Source: Microbacteriaceae bacterium UBA1487 (GTDB taxonomy: Bacteria; Actinomycetota; Actinomycetes; Actinomycetales; Microbacteriaceae). From it: a DNA stretch of 44,902 bases. The notes under the pieces are model-generated. The model made no database searches and had not been told where the DNA came from. It saw nothing but the letters and a program-made list of their open reading frames with translations. Made by a program: the position numbers and the translations under genes. The stretch lies in the NCBI GenBank assembly GCA_002325245.1, contig DCRR01000008.1, forward strand, positions 19,595-64,496. The letters are read 5' to 3'. Of this stretch, positions 1 to 7,015 are shown piece after piece; within the stretch, counting starts at the first letter, position 1, and each line of letters starts with the position of its first letter.

Positions 1-438
1 AAGCTCGACCCCGAGCGCGAGCCCGGTCGCCTGACCTTCATCACGCGCATGGGGGCGGGCAAGATCCGCGACTCGCTGCCGCCGCTGCTGGAGGCCATCA
101 AGGGCATGGATGCGAACCCGATCTGGGTGTCGGATCCGATGCACGGCAACGGCATGACGACCCCCACCGGCTACAAAACGCGTCGTTTCGATGACGTTGT
201 CGACGAGGTGCGCGGCTTCTTCGCGGCGCACCGCGACGCCGGCACGCACCCGGGCGGCATCCACATCGAGCTCACCGGCGACGACGTGACCGAGTGCCTG
301 GGCGGGTCGGAGATGATCGACGAGGCGACGCTGGCGACGAAGTACGAGTCGCTGTGCGACCCGCGACTGAACCACATGCAGTCGCTGGAGCTGGCGTTCC
401 TCGTCGCGGAAGAGCTGGGCGCGCCCGCGAAGCAGTGA
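1..438 (+). CDS. aroG: Class II 3-deoxy-7-phosphoheptulonate synthase, C-terminal part (truncated by window start)
   Basis: DAHP synthase condenses phosphoenolpyruvate and erythrose 4-phosphate, the first step of the shikimate pathway in the cytosol. Only the last 145 codons are present; the frame is open from base 1 and ends with TGA at 436-438. The reading includes FITRMGAGKIRDSLPPL, then WVSDPMHGNGM, GYKTRRFDDV, GGIHIELTGDDVTECLGG and CDPRLNHMQSLELAF. These are characteristic of the plant-like/mycobacterial class II (AroA-II) enzymes, with the conserved His, Glu and Asp of the metal site in HGN, IELTG and CDPRLN. The gene runs convergently into the PASTA kinase with only 9 bases between the stop codons. 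In Mycobacterium tuberculosis aroG (Rv2178c) also lies near pknL (Rv2176), which supports the kinase assignment. Family call is secure; the 5' end is outside the window. Confidence 0.95.
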   Translation, partial: KLDPEREPGRLTFITRMGAGKIRDSLPPLLEAIKGMDANPIWVSDPMHGNGMTTPTGYKTRRFDDVVDEVRGFFAAHRDAGTHPGGIHIELTGDDVTECLGGSEMIDEATLATKYESLCDPRLNHMQSLELAFLVAEELGAPAKQ

Positions 439-447
439 AACCCGGAA

Positions 448-2433
448 CTAGCTGACGGCGAGCCGGACACGGACGGTCGACCACTTGTCGACCGTCTTTC
501 CGGCGTCCGGATCGATCTGAGTCACGGTCGCGATCTCGGCGAAGTCCGAGCTCTCGGCAATCAGCCTGCTCTGCGTGTTCCAGTACTCGATCACGAGTCC
601 GGCGCGTTCGAGGGTCGCCTTGGCGTCTAGCCACGCGCTGCCGACGACATCGGGAATGAGAACGGGTTCGGGGCCGCGCGAGATCTCCAGGCCGACGATG
701 TCGCCGGGCTGTCGCGGACCGTCGCTGCTGGTGAGTCCGATGACACGATCCTCGGCGACGTCGTCCGAGTACGAGCGGATCTCCCGACTCTCGTCGACGG
801 TCAAGCCGACGTCGGCGAGGCGCTGCGTCGCCACCTCTGCTGTCTCGCCTCGAATCACCGGGACGGCGCCGACCGAGACCGCGAGCTGGATCGTGCGGCC
901 TTCGAAGGTGGATCCGCCCTGCGACAGGTCGGCCGGACCGTCATCGGCGTCGAGATCCGTGATGCTGATCACGAGCCCCTCGTCCAGGTCGGAGTTGAAC
1001 TGCTGGATCACAGGCTCAGCGATCGTGAGCCCCTCCGCCGCGAGCGCCGAGGTCACGTCGTCGAGGGGCAACCCGGACAGCGCCTCCAGGGTCACCTCGC
1101 GGGGGCCGAGCGAGACGACGAGGGTGACCTCCTCGCCCAGGCGGATGCTGGATCCGACCTCCGGGTCGGTCGCCATGACCGCCCCTTCGGGAACGTCGAC
1201 GCTGTGCGCAGCTTCGGTCTCCTCGGCGACGACAAGGCCGATGTCGGTGAGGATCGCGGTCGCCTCCTCGGGCGTCGCGGCGACGATGCTCTCGGGGATG
1301 GTGGCGTGGGCTCCTGGTCCGGCGCCGAAGTACCACCCAGTGGTCCCGGCGACGGCGGCGAGCAGCACCACCAGAATGAGGATGAACGGGGCACGGCGAC
1401 GACGACGACGCGCGATCGTCGAGAGCTGTGCCGTTGCGGCGCCGAGGGCCGCGGGGCCGGTGTCGTTGCGCGGGGCGCTGCGGGCGCCGAGCACCTGCGT
1501 CTCCGCGTCGGAGCCCGCGAACGGCGCGGCGGGAGCGGGCGGCAGCACCATCGTGCGCTGCATCGCGGTCGAACCGGTCGGCAGCGCGGTGCGCAGCAGA
1601 GCCTCGGTCTCGTGCAGCTGGTCGAGCATCTGGCGCGCGTCGCGCGGGCGGTGCTCGGGGTCGCGGGCGGTGGCCCAGAGCACCAGCTCGTCGAGCTCCG
1701 CGGGGACCTTGTCGTTGGTGGCGCTCGGCACCGGCACGGAGTCGTTCGCGTGCTGGTAGGCGATCTGCATCGGCTGCTCGCCCTTGTACGGCTGCTCGCC
1801 GGTGAGCATCTCGTACATCATGATGCCGACCGCGTAGATGTCGCTGCGGGTGTCGGCGACACCTCGGGTGACGAGTTCGGGGGAGAGGTAAGCGATCGTG
1901 CCCATCAGCGCCGCGCCGGTCGCCGTGTTGGCGGTGGCGGCGCGCGCGAGGCCGAAGTCGCCGATCTTGATGCGGCCGTCGTCGGCGAGGAGAACGTTCT
2001 CCGGCTTCAGATCGCGGTGGACGATTCCGGCTTTGTGCGCCGCGGCGAGGCCCGCGAGCACCGCCTCGGTGATGTCGAGAGTCTGCTCGGCGGTCAGCGA
2101 TCCGTATTCCTCGATGAGGTCGCGCAGCGTGATTCCGGGCAGATACTCCATGACGAGGTACGCGTAGTCCTCGTCCTGCCCCTGGTCGAAGACGTTGACG
2201 ACGTTCGGATGCGCGAGTCGTGCTGCGGATCGTGCCTCCTGGATGAACCGCTGCTTGAACGCGCTGTCGTCGGAGAGGTGGCCGTGCATGACTTTGATGG
2301 CGACGCGGCGCTCCAGGCGGAGGTCGGTGGCCAGGTAGACGGTGGCCATGCCGCCGCGGGCGATGCGTGAGCGCACCTGGTACCGCCCGTCGATCAGGCG
2401 GCCGATCATCGGATCGGTCGTATTCGCGCTCAC
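448..2433 (-). CDS. pknL: PASTA-domain serine/threonine protein kinase, PknL-like
   Basis: A 661-residue eukaryotic-type Ser/Thr kinase with extracellular PASTA repeats, a family that senses peptidoglycan fragments and phosphorylates cell-wall and regulatory proteins. Kinase domain about residues 15-275: glycine loop IARGGMATVYLA, Lys47 in VAIKVM, likely alpha-C Glu66, HRDLKPEN with catalytic Asp141, and DFG at 159-161. The APE motif is SPE. A Pro/Ala-rich juxtamembrane linker (about 280-345) leads to basic residues and one membrane helix (about 349-370). About four PASTA units follow, each ending in a VSLGP- or VRLAV-like strand. The start is GTG at 2433, exactly 6 bases after a TAGACT -10 box, so the mRNA is probably leaderless. 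Placement beside aroG and an Rv2175c homologue points to PknL, whose known substrate in M. tuberculosis is Rv2175c. The M. tuberculosis protein lacks PASTA repeats, so the ortholog name is inference from synteny. Confidence 0.9.
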   Translation of the reverse strand: MSANTTDPMIGRLIDGRYQVRSRIARGGMATVYLATDLRLERRVAIKVMHGHLSDDSAFKQRFIQEARSAARLAHPNVVNVFDQGQDEDYAYLVMEYLPGITLRDLIEEYGSLTAEQTLDITEAVLAGLAAAHKAGIVHRDLKPENVLLADDGRIKIGDFGLARAATANTATGAALMGTIAYLSPELVTRGVADTRSDIYAVGIMMYEMLTGEQPYKGEQPMQIAYQHANDSVPVPSATNDKVPAELDELVLWATARDPEHRPRDARQMLDQLHETEALLRTALPTGSTAMQRTMVLPPAPAAPFAGSDAETQVLGARSAPRNDTGPAALGAATAQLSTIARRRRRRAPFILILVVLLAAVAGTTGWYFGAGPGAHATIPESIVAATPEEATAILTDIGLVVAEETEAAHSVDVPEGAVMATDPEVGSSIRLGEEVTLVVSLGPREVTLEALSGLPLDDVTSALAAEGLTIAEPVIQQFNSDLDEGLVISITDLDADDGPADLSQGGSTFEGRTIQLAVSVGAVPVIRGETAEVATQRLADVGLTVDESREIRSYSDDVAEDRVIGLTSSDGPRQPGDIVGLEISRGPEPVLIPDVVGSAWLDAKATLERAGLVIEYWNTQSRLIAESSDFAEIATVTQIDPDAGKTVDKWSTVRVRLAVS

Positions 2434-2439
2434 GCCGGA

Positions 2440-2445
2440 AGTCTA
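2440..2445 (-). promoter_or_regulatory. -10 box of pknL (TAGACT), leaderless arrangement
   Basis: On the minus strand TAGACT is followed by 6 bases (TCCGGC) and then the GTG start of the kinase. A TANNNT hexamer 6-7 bases before a start codon is the usual layout of leaderless actinobacterial genes. No Shine-Dalgarno sequence lies in the gap. No clear -35 was seen. Confidence 0.6.
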
Positions 2446-2512
2446 GATTGCCTCGGTGGACCGGACCTGTTGCCACACGGCGGGCGGCGAGCTCCGGAGA
2501 ACGGCTCCGCGA

Positions 2513-3868
2513 TCAGCCCAGCTGGGCGAGCCACGCGGTCGCGCTCGCTTCCCACTTGGCGTAGGCATCCGGATACGCCGAGATCTGCACCGCTTGAGCC
2601 GCCTGCGTGAGCGTCATGCTCTGCCAGCCCGAGATGTCGAGCAGTCCGCGGGTCTTGCCCTTGTTCGGGTTGCTCGGGCCGCCGTAGAACAGCTGGGCGG
2701 CGTAGCTCGGCGTAGTCAGCTGCGCGACCGTGCCCCACCCGGTGCTCGGGCGCTGCTGGAACAGCCCGACCGAGTCGCGGTCGCCGTAGTCGATGTTGCG
2801 AAGGCTCGACTCCTGCATCGCCGCGGCGAGGGCGATGATGATGCCGCGGTCCGGCACGCCGAGCGAGCGGCCGACATCGATGATGATCTGCGCGTTGGCC
2901 TCCATCTCGCTGGTCAGCGAGGTGATGGCGGTGCCCGCCGTGCTGGTCGTGGTCTTGCCGGGGATCAGGATCTTCTGACCCGGGTAGATGATGCTCGACC
3001 AGCTCAGGCCGTTGGCGGTGAGCACCGTCTGGGTTCCGAGTCCGTAGCTCGCGGCGATCTTCGAGATCGTGTCGCCGGAGACGACCGTGTGGAAGTACTG
3101 CGTGGCCGTCGGCGTCTCCGTTGCCGTTTCGGACTCGCTGGACGAGTCCGGCTCGGTGGGGGTCGTGCTGACGACCTCCTCGACGTCGATCGAGGGCTCA
3201 TCGGCCGGAGCGCTCGAGCCGCTGGTCTCCTGCGGAATGACGATGCGCTGGCCGGGATAGATGATGCTCGACCAGCTCAGGCCGTTGGCGGAGAGCACTT
3301 TCGACGTCGCGATGCCGAAGCGGGCGGCGATGCCCGAGATCGTGTCGCCCTTGACGATCGTGTACTTGTTCGTGGTGTCGACGACCGGGGCGGTGGCCGC
3401 CGGTGCGGTTCCGGGCAGCTTGAGGACCTGGCCGGGGAAGATCAGCGACTTCCAGCCGAGACCGTTGAGAGCCAGGACGGATGCCGTCGACAGCCCGTAG
3501 CGGCTCGCGATCGCCGAGACGGTGTCTCCGGTGGCGACGCGGTAGGTGGCCGGGACGGTGGTGCTGGCGACCGTGGTCGCCGAGGCCGTCGCCGCGGTGG
3601 CGAGGGCGCGCGCGCCGGTGGTCTCCGGAAGCGTGGACTTCTTGGGCTGGGCGGATGCGGGAGACAGTGGTGCCGTGACGTTCATGCTCACGGTCAGTGC
3701 GCCGGCGAGAACGAACGGCATCGTGGCGCGCATGCCGCGATTCACGCGCCGTGCCGCTCGGTCGCGGTCGAGACCCGCCTTCGGCTCGACGACCAGCGAC
3801 TGCTCGCTGGGAGCTAGGCCCGCGAAGACGGCACGCGCGATCTCATCGCGCTCGCGAAGGTCCGACAC
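2513..3868 (-). CDS. Triple-LysM protein with C-terminal lysozyme-like domain
   Basis: A 451-residue envelope protein, probably a secreted or membrane-anchored peptidoglycan hydrolase. An unusually long charged N-terminal tail (1-45) precedes a hydrophobic segment (about 48-66) ending near PASAQ, which could be a signal peptide or an anchor. Three LysM peptidoglycan-binding domains follow at about 108-153, 168-212 and 258-303, each with a GDT(V/I)S..A pattern and a (F/Y)PGQ..(L/I).(L/I)P end, separated by Ser/Thr/Pro/Glu-rich linkers. The C-terminal domain (about 318-451) contains AAAMQESSLRNIDYGDRDS and GLFQQRPSTGWGT, typical of actinobacterial lysozyme/transglycosylase-like domains; Glu353 is the likely catalytic acid. 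The GTG start at 3868 has a weak AAAGG upstream; an overlapping ATG at 3870 is out of frame. A 34-bp DNA direct repeat lies inside the gene. The promoter region carries 9-bp repeats that could bind MtrA. The exact bond cleaved is not deducible. Confidence 0.85.
   Translation of the reverse strand: MSDLRERDEIARAVFAGLAPSEQSLVVEPKAGLDRDRAARRVNRGMRATMPFVLAGALTVSMNVTAPLSPASAQPKKSTLPETTGARALATAATASATTVASTTVPATYRVATGDTVSAIASRYGLSTASVLALNGLGWKSLIFPGQVLKLPGTAPAATAPVVDTTNKYTIVKGDTISGIAARFGIATSKVLSANGLSWSSIIYPGQRIVIPQETSGSSAPADEPSIDVEEVVSTTPTEPDSSSESETATETPTATQYFHTVVSGDTISKIAASYGLGTQTVLTANGLSWSSIIYPGQKILIPGKTTTSTAGTAITSLTSEMEANAQIIIDVGRSLGVPDRGIIIALAAAMQESSLRNIDYGDRDSVGLFQQRPSTGWGTVAQLTTPSYAAQLFYGGPSNPNKGKTRGLLDISGWQSMTLTQAAQAVQISAYPDAYAKWEASATAWLAQLG
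2985..3291 (-). repeat. 34-bp exact direct repeats inside the LysM gene (2985-3018 and 3258-3291)
   Basis: The two DNA copies are identical over 34 bases and lie 273 bp (91 codons) apart. They encode the same segment (ANGLSWSSIIYPG) of LysM domains 2 and 3. Recombination between them would remove or duplicate exactly one LysM unit in frame. Confidence 0.85.
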
Positions 3869-3920
3869 ATCGACCGCCTTTCTCCCCGCCCCCGGGATTC
3901 ACCTGGCTGTGTCCGGATTA

Positions 3921-3977
3921 ACGCTGTCACAGATGGTAATTACTGTCAATCAAAGTGACGAATGTGATTTGTGTGAC
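3921..3977 (-). promoter_or_regulatory. LysM gene promoter with three tandem 9-bp repeats (possible MtrA box)
   Basis: On the minus strand there is a TTGACA -35 (3944-3949) and, after 17 bases, a CAGCGT -10 (3921-3926). Immediately upstream of the -35 lie three contiguous 9-mers: GTCACACAA (3969-3977), ATCACATTC (3960-3968) and GTCACTTTG (3951-3959). They share (G/A)TCAC in a strict 9-base register. This stretch is clearly more AT-rich than its surroundings. The repeats resemble GTCACAgcg-like direct repeats reported for MtrA of actinobacteria, a regulator of cell-wall hydrolase genes. The position suits an activator. A single GTCACAG in the opposite orientation (3926-3932) overlaps the -10. 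Regulator identity is inference. Confidence 0.5.
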
Positions 3978-4024
3978 TCGGACGCGATCGGGGGAGCCTT
4001 CGCGCACCGGCGCGCGGCTCGTGG

Positions 4025-4030
4025 CACTCT
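4025..4030 (+). promoter_or_regulatory. Possible -10 box (CACTCT) of the Rv2175c-like gene
   Basis: CACTCT is followed by 6 bases (TGACCC) and the GTG start at 4037. It fits a relaxed NANNNT -10 in the leaderless layout seen repeatedly in this window. No Shine-Dalgarno is present. Confidence 0.35.
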
Positions 4031-4036
4031 TGACCC

Positions 4037-4378
4037 GTGAGTTCTCCTGCCGACCGTGAATGGTTGACCGTCCCCGACCTCGTCGAGATGCTCGGCGTCT
4101 CCACCAGCCGCGTCCGCCGACTCTTCGAAGACCGCATCCTTCTCGCGGAGCGTCGCGACGGGGTGCTGCGCGTCCCCGCCGACTTTCTGAAAGACGGAGA
4201 GCCGCTGCACGAGCTGCGCGGCACGCTCATGGTGCTCGCCGACGCGGGCTTCAGTGACGAGGAGGCGATGCACTGGCTGCTGGACGAGGATGAGATCCTC
4301 GGCGCCGCACCCATCGACGCACTCCGGCAGGGTCGCAAGTCCGAAGTGCGTCGAGTGGCGCAGTCGCTGGCCTTCTAG
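4037..4378 (+). CDS. Rv2175c-family DNA-binding protein
   Basis: A 113-residue cytosolic protein of the Rv2175c family. Residues about 8-50 form a winged-helix/MerR-like helix-turn-helix (EWLTVPDLVEMLGVSTSRV, then RRLFEDR). Residues about 55-113 match the family's small C-terminal domain (VPADFLKDGEPLHELRGT ... LSDAGFSDEEA-like segment, WLLDEDEILG, PIDALRQGRKSEVRRVAQ). In M. tuberculosis, Rv2175c binds DNA and is phosphorylated by PknL; here a PASTA kinase lies 1.6 kb away on the other strand, so a kinase-substrate pair is plausible but inferred. It diverges from the LysM gene across a 168-bp regulatory region. Its stop overlaps the stop of the convergent lipoprotein gene by 4 bases (4375-4378). 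The start is GTG with no Shine-Dalgarno. Confidence 0.85.
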   Translation: MSSPADREWLTVPDLVEMLGVSTSRVRRLFEDRILLAERRDGVLRVPADFLKDGEPLHELRGTLMVLADAGFSDEEAMHWLLDEDEILGAAPIDALRQGRKSEVRRVAQSLAF

Positions 4379-4992
4379 ACCGCGACGAGCGCCGACTGCA
4401 CGGCGACCACGTCGGGTCCGTAGACGGTGTCGAAGAACTCCTGGATCGATCCGTCGTCGTAGTACACGGTCACGAACAGGTACCCGTTCTCCGAGAACGA
4501 GAACAGCACGTCGACGGGAAGATCCGTCGTCACCACCTCCTGGATCGCACGCAGCTCCGCATCGGAGCTCTCGCCCGCGTTCTCCGGGTCGAGCCGCGGA
4601 TCCGGGGCGCTCATCATCGGGTCGTAGAGCGCGAGCGGAACCGGATCCTCGGTCACCGCGAAGGTGGCGCCGTCCCACGTGCCGAAGACCGCGAAAGTGC
4701 CCCAGGTGACGTCGTTGGCGGTCTCCTTGATGTCGATCGCGTCCCAGTTCCAGCCGACGATCTCGGGACCGGTGCACTGCGGCGGGTAGGACTCGGCGAT
4801 GGCGCCCAGGCAGAGCTGGGGAGCGTCGTCGCCGATCTGGAGCACCGTGCCCTGACCGACCACCGTGCCGGGGGCGGCGGGGGAGACAGCGGGCGGAACA
4901 GCTGACTGTTCGCCCGGACCCATGCTCGCGCAGCCGGCGAGCAGCAGAAGTGCCGCACCCGCAGCGGCGGGCGCGAATCGTCGAAGTGTCAT
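4375..4992 (-). CDS. Putative secreted lipoprotein of unknown function
   Basis: A 205-residue lipoprotein. The ATG at 4992 gives a textbook lipoprotein signal: MTLRRFAP, a hydrophobic stretch AAAGAALLLL, then lipobox LAGC. An in-frame GTG at 5028 would add 12 polar residues before the signal and is less likely. The mature protein is acidic and rich in Trp/Phe/Asp, with QLCLGAIAESYPPQCTGPE (two Cys that could pair), GWNWDAIDIKE, TWGTFAVFGTWDGATF and VTVYYDDGSIQEFFDTVYG. It looks like a small beta-rich extracytoplasmic domain. I do not recognise a named family. GAGACT lies 6 bases before the ATG, and GGAGG is only 1 base away, too close for a normal ribosome-binding site. The gene is convergent with the Rv2175c-like gene and diverges from the leuA leader. 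Confidence 0.75.
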   Translation of the reverse strand: MTLRRFAPAAAGAALLLLAGCASMGPGEQSAVPPAVSPAAPGTVVGQGTVLQIGDDAPQLCLGAIAESYPPQCTGPEIVGWNWDAIDIKETANDVTWGTFAVFGTWDGATFAVTEDPVPLALYDPMMSAPDPRLDPENAGESSDAELRAIQEVVTTDLPVDVLFSFSENGYLFVTVYYDDGSIQEFFDTVYGPDVVAVQSALVAV

Positions 4993-5078
4993 GCCTCCAG
5001 TCTCGGGTTCGATCCCCGTGGCGACCACCCAACCTTTGTCGCGACTTCGTCGTCAGGCGGGTGCCTGCCGCGCAGTGC

Positions 5079-5084
5079 TACCCT
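5079..5084 (+). promoter_or_regulatory. -10 box (TACCCT) of the leuA leader
   Basis: TACCCT is followed by 6 bases (GAATGC) and the GTG that opens the leucine-rich leader reading frame, so the expected transcription start coincides with that GTG. No convincing -35 lies about 17 bases upstream. Confidence 0.6.
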
Positions 5085-5090
5085 GAATGC

Positions 5091-5135
5091 GTGCTGTTCG
5101 GCCTGCTTCTTCTTAGCTGCCGCGACGAGGCCTAG
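5091..5135 (+). CDS. leuL: leuA leader peptide (14 residues, four consecutive leucines)
   Basis: A GTG-initiated 14-codon frame reads M-L-F-G-L-L-L-L-S-C-R-D-E-A and stops at TAG 5133-5135. Five of 14 codons are Leu, including the run CTG CTT CTT CTT at 5103-5114; CTT is otherwise uncommon in this GC-rich sequence, which suits starvation sensing. The last five codons (CGC GAC GAG GCC TAG) lie in the left arm and loop edge of a perfect 11-bp hairpin before leuA. Leader-peptide control of leuA has been proposed by comparative genomics for actinobacteria. The frame probably starts at the 5' end of the mRNA, because a -10 box ends 6 bases before it. An overlapping ATG frame (5087-5116, nine codons) contains no Leu. 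Confidence 0.75.
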   Translation: MLFGLLLLSCRDEA

Positions 5136-5158
5136 TTCAACGGCCTTCCTCGTCGCGG
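5120..5158 (+). promoter_or_regulatory. Hairpin between leuL and leuA (11-bp perfect stem)
   Basis: CCGCGACGAGG at 5120-5130 pairs perfectly with CCTCGTCGCGG at 5148-5158 around a 17-nt loop. Inside, AGGCC (5128-5132) can instead pair with GGCCT (5142-5146), giving a competing fold. The left arm is translated as the end of leuL. The right arm touches a GGAG at 5157-5160, seven bases before an in-frame TTG (5168) of leuA. No U-tract follows, so it is not a classical intrinsic terminator. Attenuation or translational control by leader-peptide ribosome position is the likely role. Confidence 0.65.
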
Positions 5159-5203
5159 AGTTCGTCGTTGGCTGAGACCCGACTCGTAGAGAAGCAGAAG
5201 ACC

Positions 5204-6970
5204 ATGAAGAACACCCAGCAGCCCAGCGGAATGCCGGTACATCGCTACCGCTCGTACTCCGACCAGTTCCGGACGCACCTCGCCGATCGCACCTGGCCCG
5301 ACAAGATCATCGAGAAGGCGCCCATCTGGTGCGCCGTCGACCTGCGCGACGGAAACCAGGCGCTCATCGATCCGATGAGCCCGGAGCGCAAGCGCATCAT
5401 GTTCGATCTCCTCGTCAAGATGGGCTACAAGCAGATCGAGGTGGGCTTCCCCTCGGCGAGCCAGACCGACTTCGACTTCGTGCGTCAGCTGATCGACGAG
5501 GATGTGATCCCTGACGATGTCACCATTCAGGTGCTCACGCAGGCGCGCGAAGAGCTGATCGCCCGGACTTACGAGTCGATCGCGGGCGCCAAGCAGGCCA
5601 TCGTGCACTTCTACAACTCGACGAGCGTGCTCCAGCGCGAGGTTGTGTTCCGCACCGATCAGCAGGGCGTTCTCGACATCGCGCTGCAGGGCGCGCGCTG
5701 GTGCAAGCAGTACGAGGCGACGATCCCCGAGACGAGCGTCTACTACGAGTACTCGCCCGAGAGCTACACGGGCACTGAGCTCGACTTCGCTGTCAGGGTC
5801 TGCAACGAGGTGCTCGAGATTCTCGAGCCCACCCCCGAGCGCAAGGTGATCATCAATCTGCCCGCGACGGTCGAGATGGCGACGCCGAACGTCTACGCCG
5901 ACTCGATCGAGTGGATGAGCCGCCACCTCGCCCACCGCGAGAACGTGCTCCTGTCGCTGCACCCGCACAATGACCGCGGAACCGCGGTCGCAGCCGCCGA
6001 ACTCGGCTACCAGGCGGGCGCCGACCGCATCGAGGGGTGCCTGTTCGGCAACGGCGAGCGCACCGGCAACGTCGACCTGGTCGCGCTGGGCCTCAATCTC
6101 TTCACGCAGGGCATCGATCCCGAGATCGACTTCAGCGACCTCGACGAGATCCGCCGCACCGCCGAGTACTGCAACCAGCTGAAGGTGCACGAGCGCAGCC
6201 CCTGGGCGGGAGACCTCGTGTACACGGCGTTCAGCGGATCCCACCAGGACGCGATCAAGAAGGGCTTCGAAGCCCTGGATGCGCGCGCCCAGGCCGAAGG
6301 CAAGCACGTCTCGGAGCTGGAGTGGGCCGTGCCGTACCTGCCGATCGACCCGAAGGATGTCGGTCGCGGCTACGAGGCCGTCGTGCGTGTCAACTCGCAG
6401 TCCGGCAAGGGCGGCGTCGCCTACCTGCTGAAGTCCGACCACGCGCTCGACCTGCCGCGCCGTCTGCAGATCGAGTTCAGCCAGGTCGTGCAGACCAAGA
6501 CCGACGCCGAGGGCGGCGAGGTCACGAGCGAGCAGATCTGGGAGATCTTCCAGGACGAGTACCTGCCGGCACCGGCGGAGCGACCCGACGACAGGTGGGG
6601 CCGCTTCGAGCTGCTGTCCACGCGCACGGCGAGCGACATGTCCGGCTCGGTCGAGCTGGACGCGCGCCTGCGCATCGGCAGCGACCTCGAGGAGGTGCGC
6701 GGCGTCGGCAACGGCCCGATTGCGGCATTCCTCGGCGTGATGGCCGAGCAAGGGCACGACATCAAGCTCTACGACTACGTCGAGCACACCCTCTCGGAGG
6801 GCGGCGACGCACTCGCGGCGGCCTATGTCGAGCTGCAGGTCGGCGAGGTCCGGCTCTGGGGCGTCGGCATCGACGGCGACATCTCGACCGCCTCGCTCAA
6901 GGCGGTCGTGTCGGCGGTCAACCGCGCGGTGCGGATGCGGACCGGCGACCGCGAGCTCGTCTCGGCGTAG
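5204..6970 (+). CDS. leuA: 2-isopropylmalate synthase
   Basis: LeuA joins 3-methyl-2-oxobutanoate and acetyl-CoA to 2-isopropylmalate, the first committed step of leucine synthesis. From ATG 5204 the protein has 588 residues, typical of the long actinobacterial (LeuA type 2) form. It starts MKNTQQPSGMPVHRYRSY. Motifs: WCAVDLRDGNQALIDPM with the metal Asp, GYKQIEVGFPSASQTDFDF, HFYNSTS, LSLHPHNDRGTAVAA with the metal His pair, CLFGNGERTGNVDL, and YTAFSGSHQDAIKKG. The C-terminal about 150 residues form the leucine-binding regulatory domain, so feedback inhibition by leucine is expected. An in-frame TTG at 5168 with a GGAG seven bases upstream would add 12 residues; I prefer the ATG because it matches the family N-terminus, but the TTG would place the ribosome-binding site against the leader hairpin. 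The gene is monocistronic. Confidence 0.93.
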   Translation: MKNTQQPSGMPVHRYRSYSDQFRTHLADRTWPDKIIEKAPIWCAVDLRDGNQALIDPMSPERKRIMFDLLVKMGYKQIEVGFPSASQTDFDFVRQLIDEDVIPDDVTIQVLTQAREELIARTYESIAGAKQAIVHFYNSTSVLQREVVFRTDQQGVLDIALQGARWCKQYEATIPETSVYYEYSPESYTGTELDFAVRVCNEVLEILEPTPERKVIINLPATVEMATPNVYADSIEWMSRHLAHRENVLLSLHPHNDRGTAVAAAELGYQAGADRIEGCLFGNGERTGNVDLVALGLNLFTQGIDPEIDFSDLDEIRRTAEYCNQLKVHERSPWAGDLVYTAFSGSHQDAIKKGFEALDARAQAEGKHVSELEWAVPYLPIDPKDVGRGYEAVVRVNSQSGKGGVAYLLKSDHALDLPRRLQIEFSQVVQTKTDAEGGEVTSEQIWEIFQDEYLPAPAERPDDRWGRFELLSTRTASDMSGSVELDARLRIGSDLEEVRGVGNGPIAAFLGVMAEQGHDIKLYDYVEHTLSEGGDALAAAYVELQVGEVRLWGVGIDGDISTASLKAVVSAVNRAVRMRTGDRELVSA

Positions 6971-7015
6971 TCGGCGCTCCGCGTCGCGCACGTCGCGGGG
7001 CGGGTCGCCGATGTC

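Noticed and set aside
5087..5116. ATG-started nine-codon frame overlapping leuL
   Set aside because: It contains no Leu codons and lies between the -10 and the predicted start of transcription, so it is probably not transcribed in full.
5132..6991. Long open frame (about 619 codons) antisense to leuA
   Set aside because: It is a codon-bias shadow in GC-rich DNA. The plus-strand frame encodes a full LeuA with all motifs.
6971..7015. Bidirectional terminator between leuA and the membrane protein gene
   Set aside because: TCGGCG and CGCCGA could pair but only across a 29-nt loop, with no T-tract on either strand.
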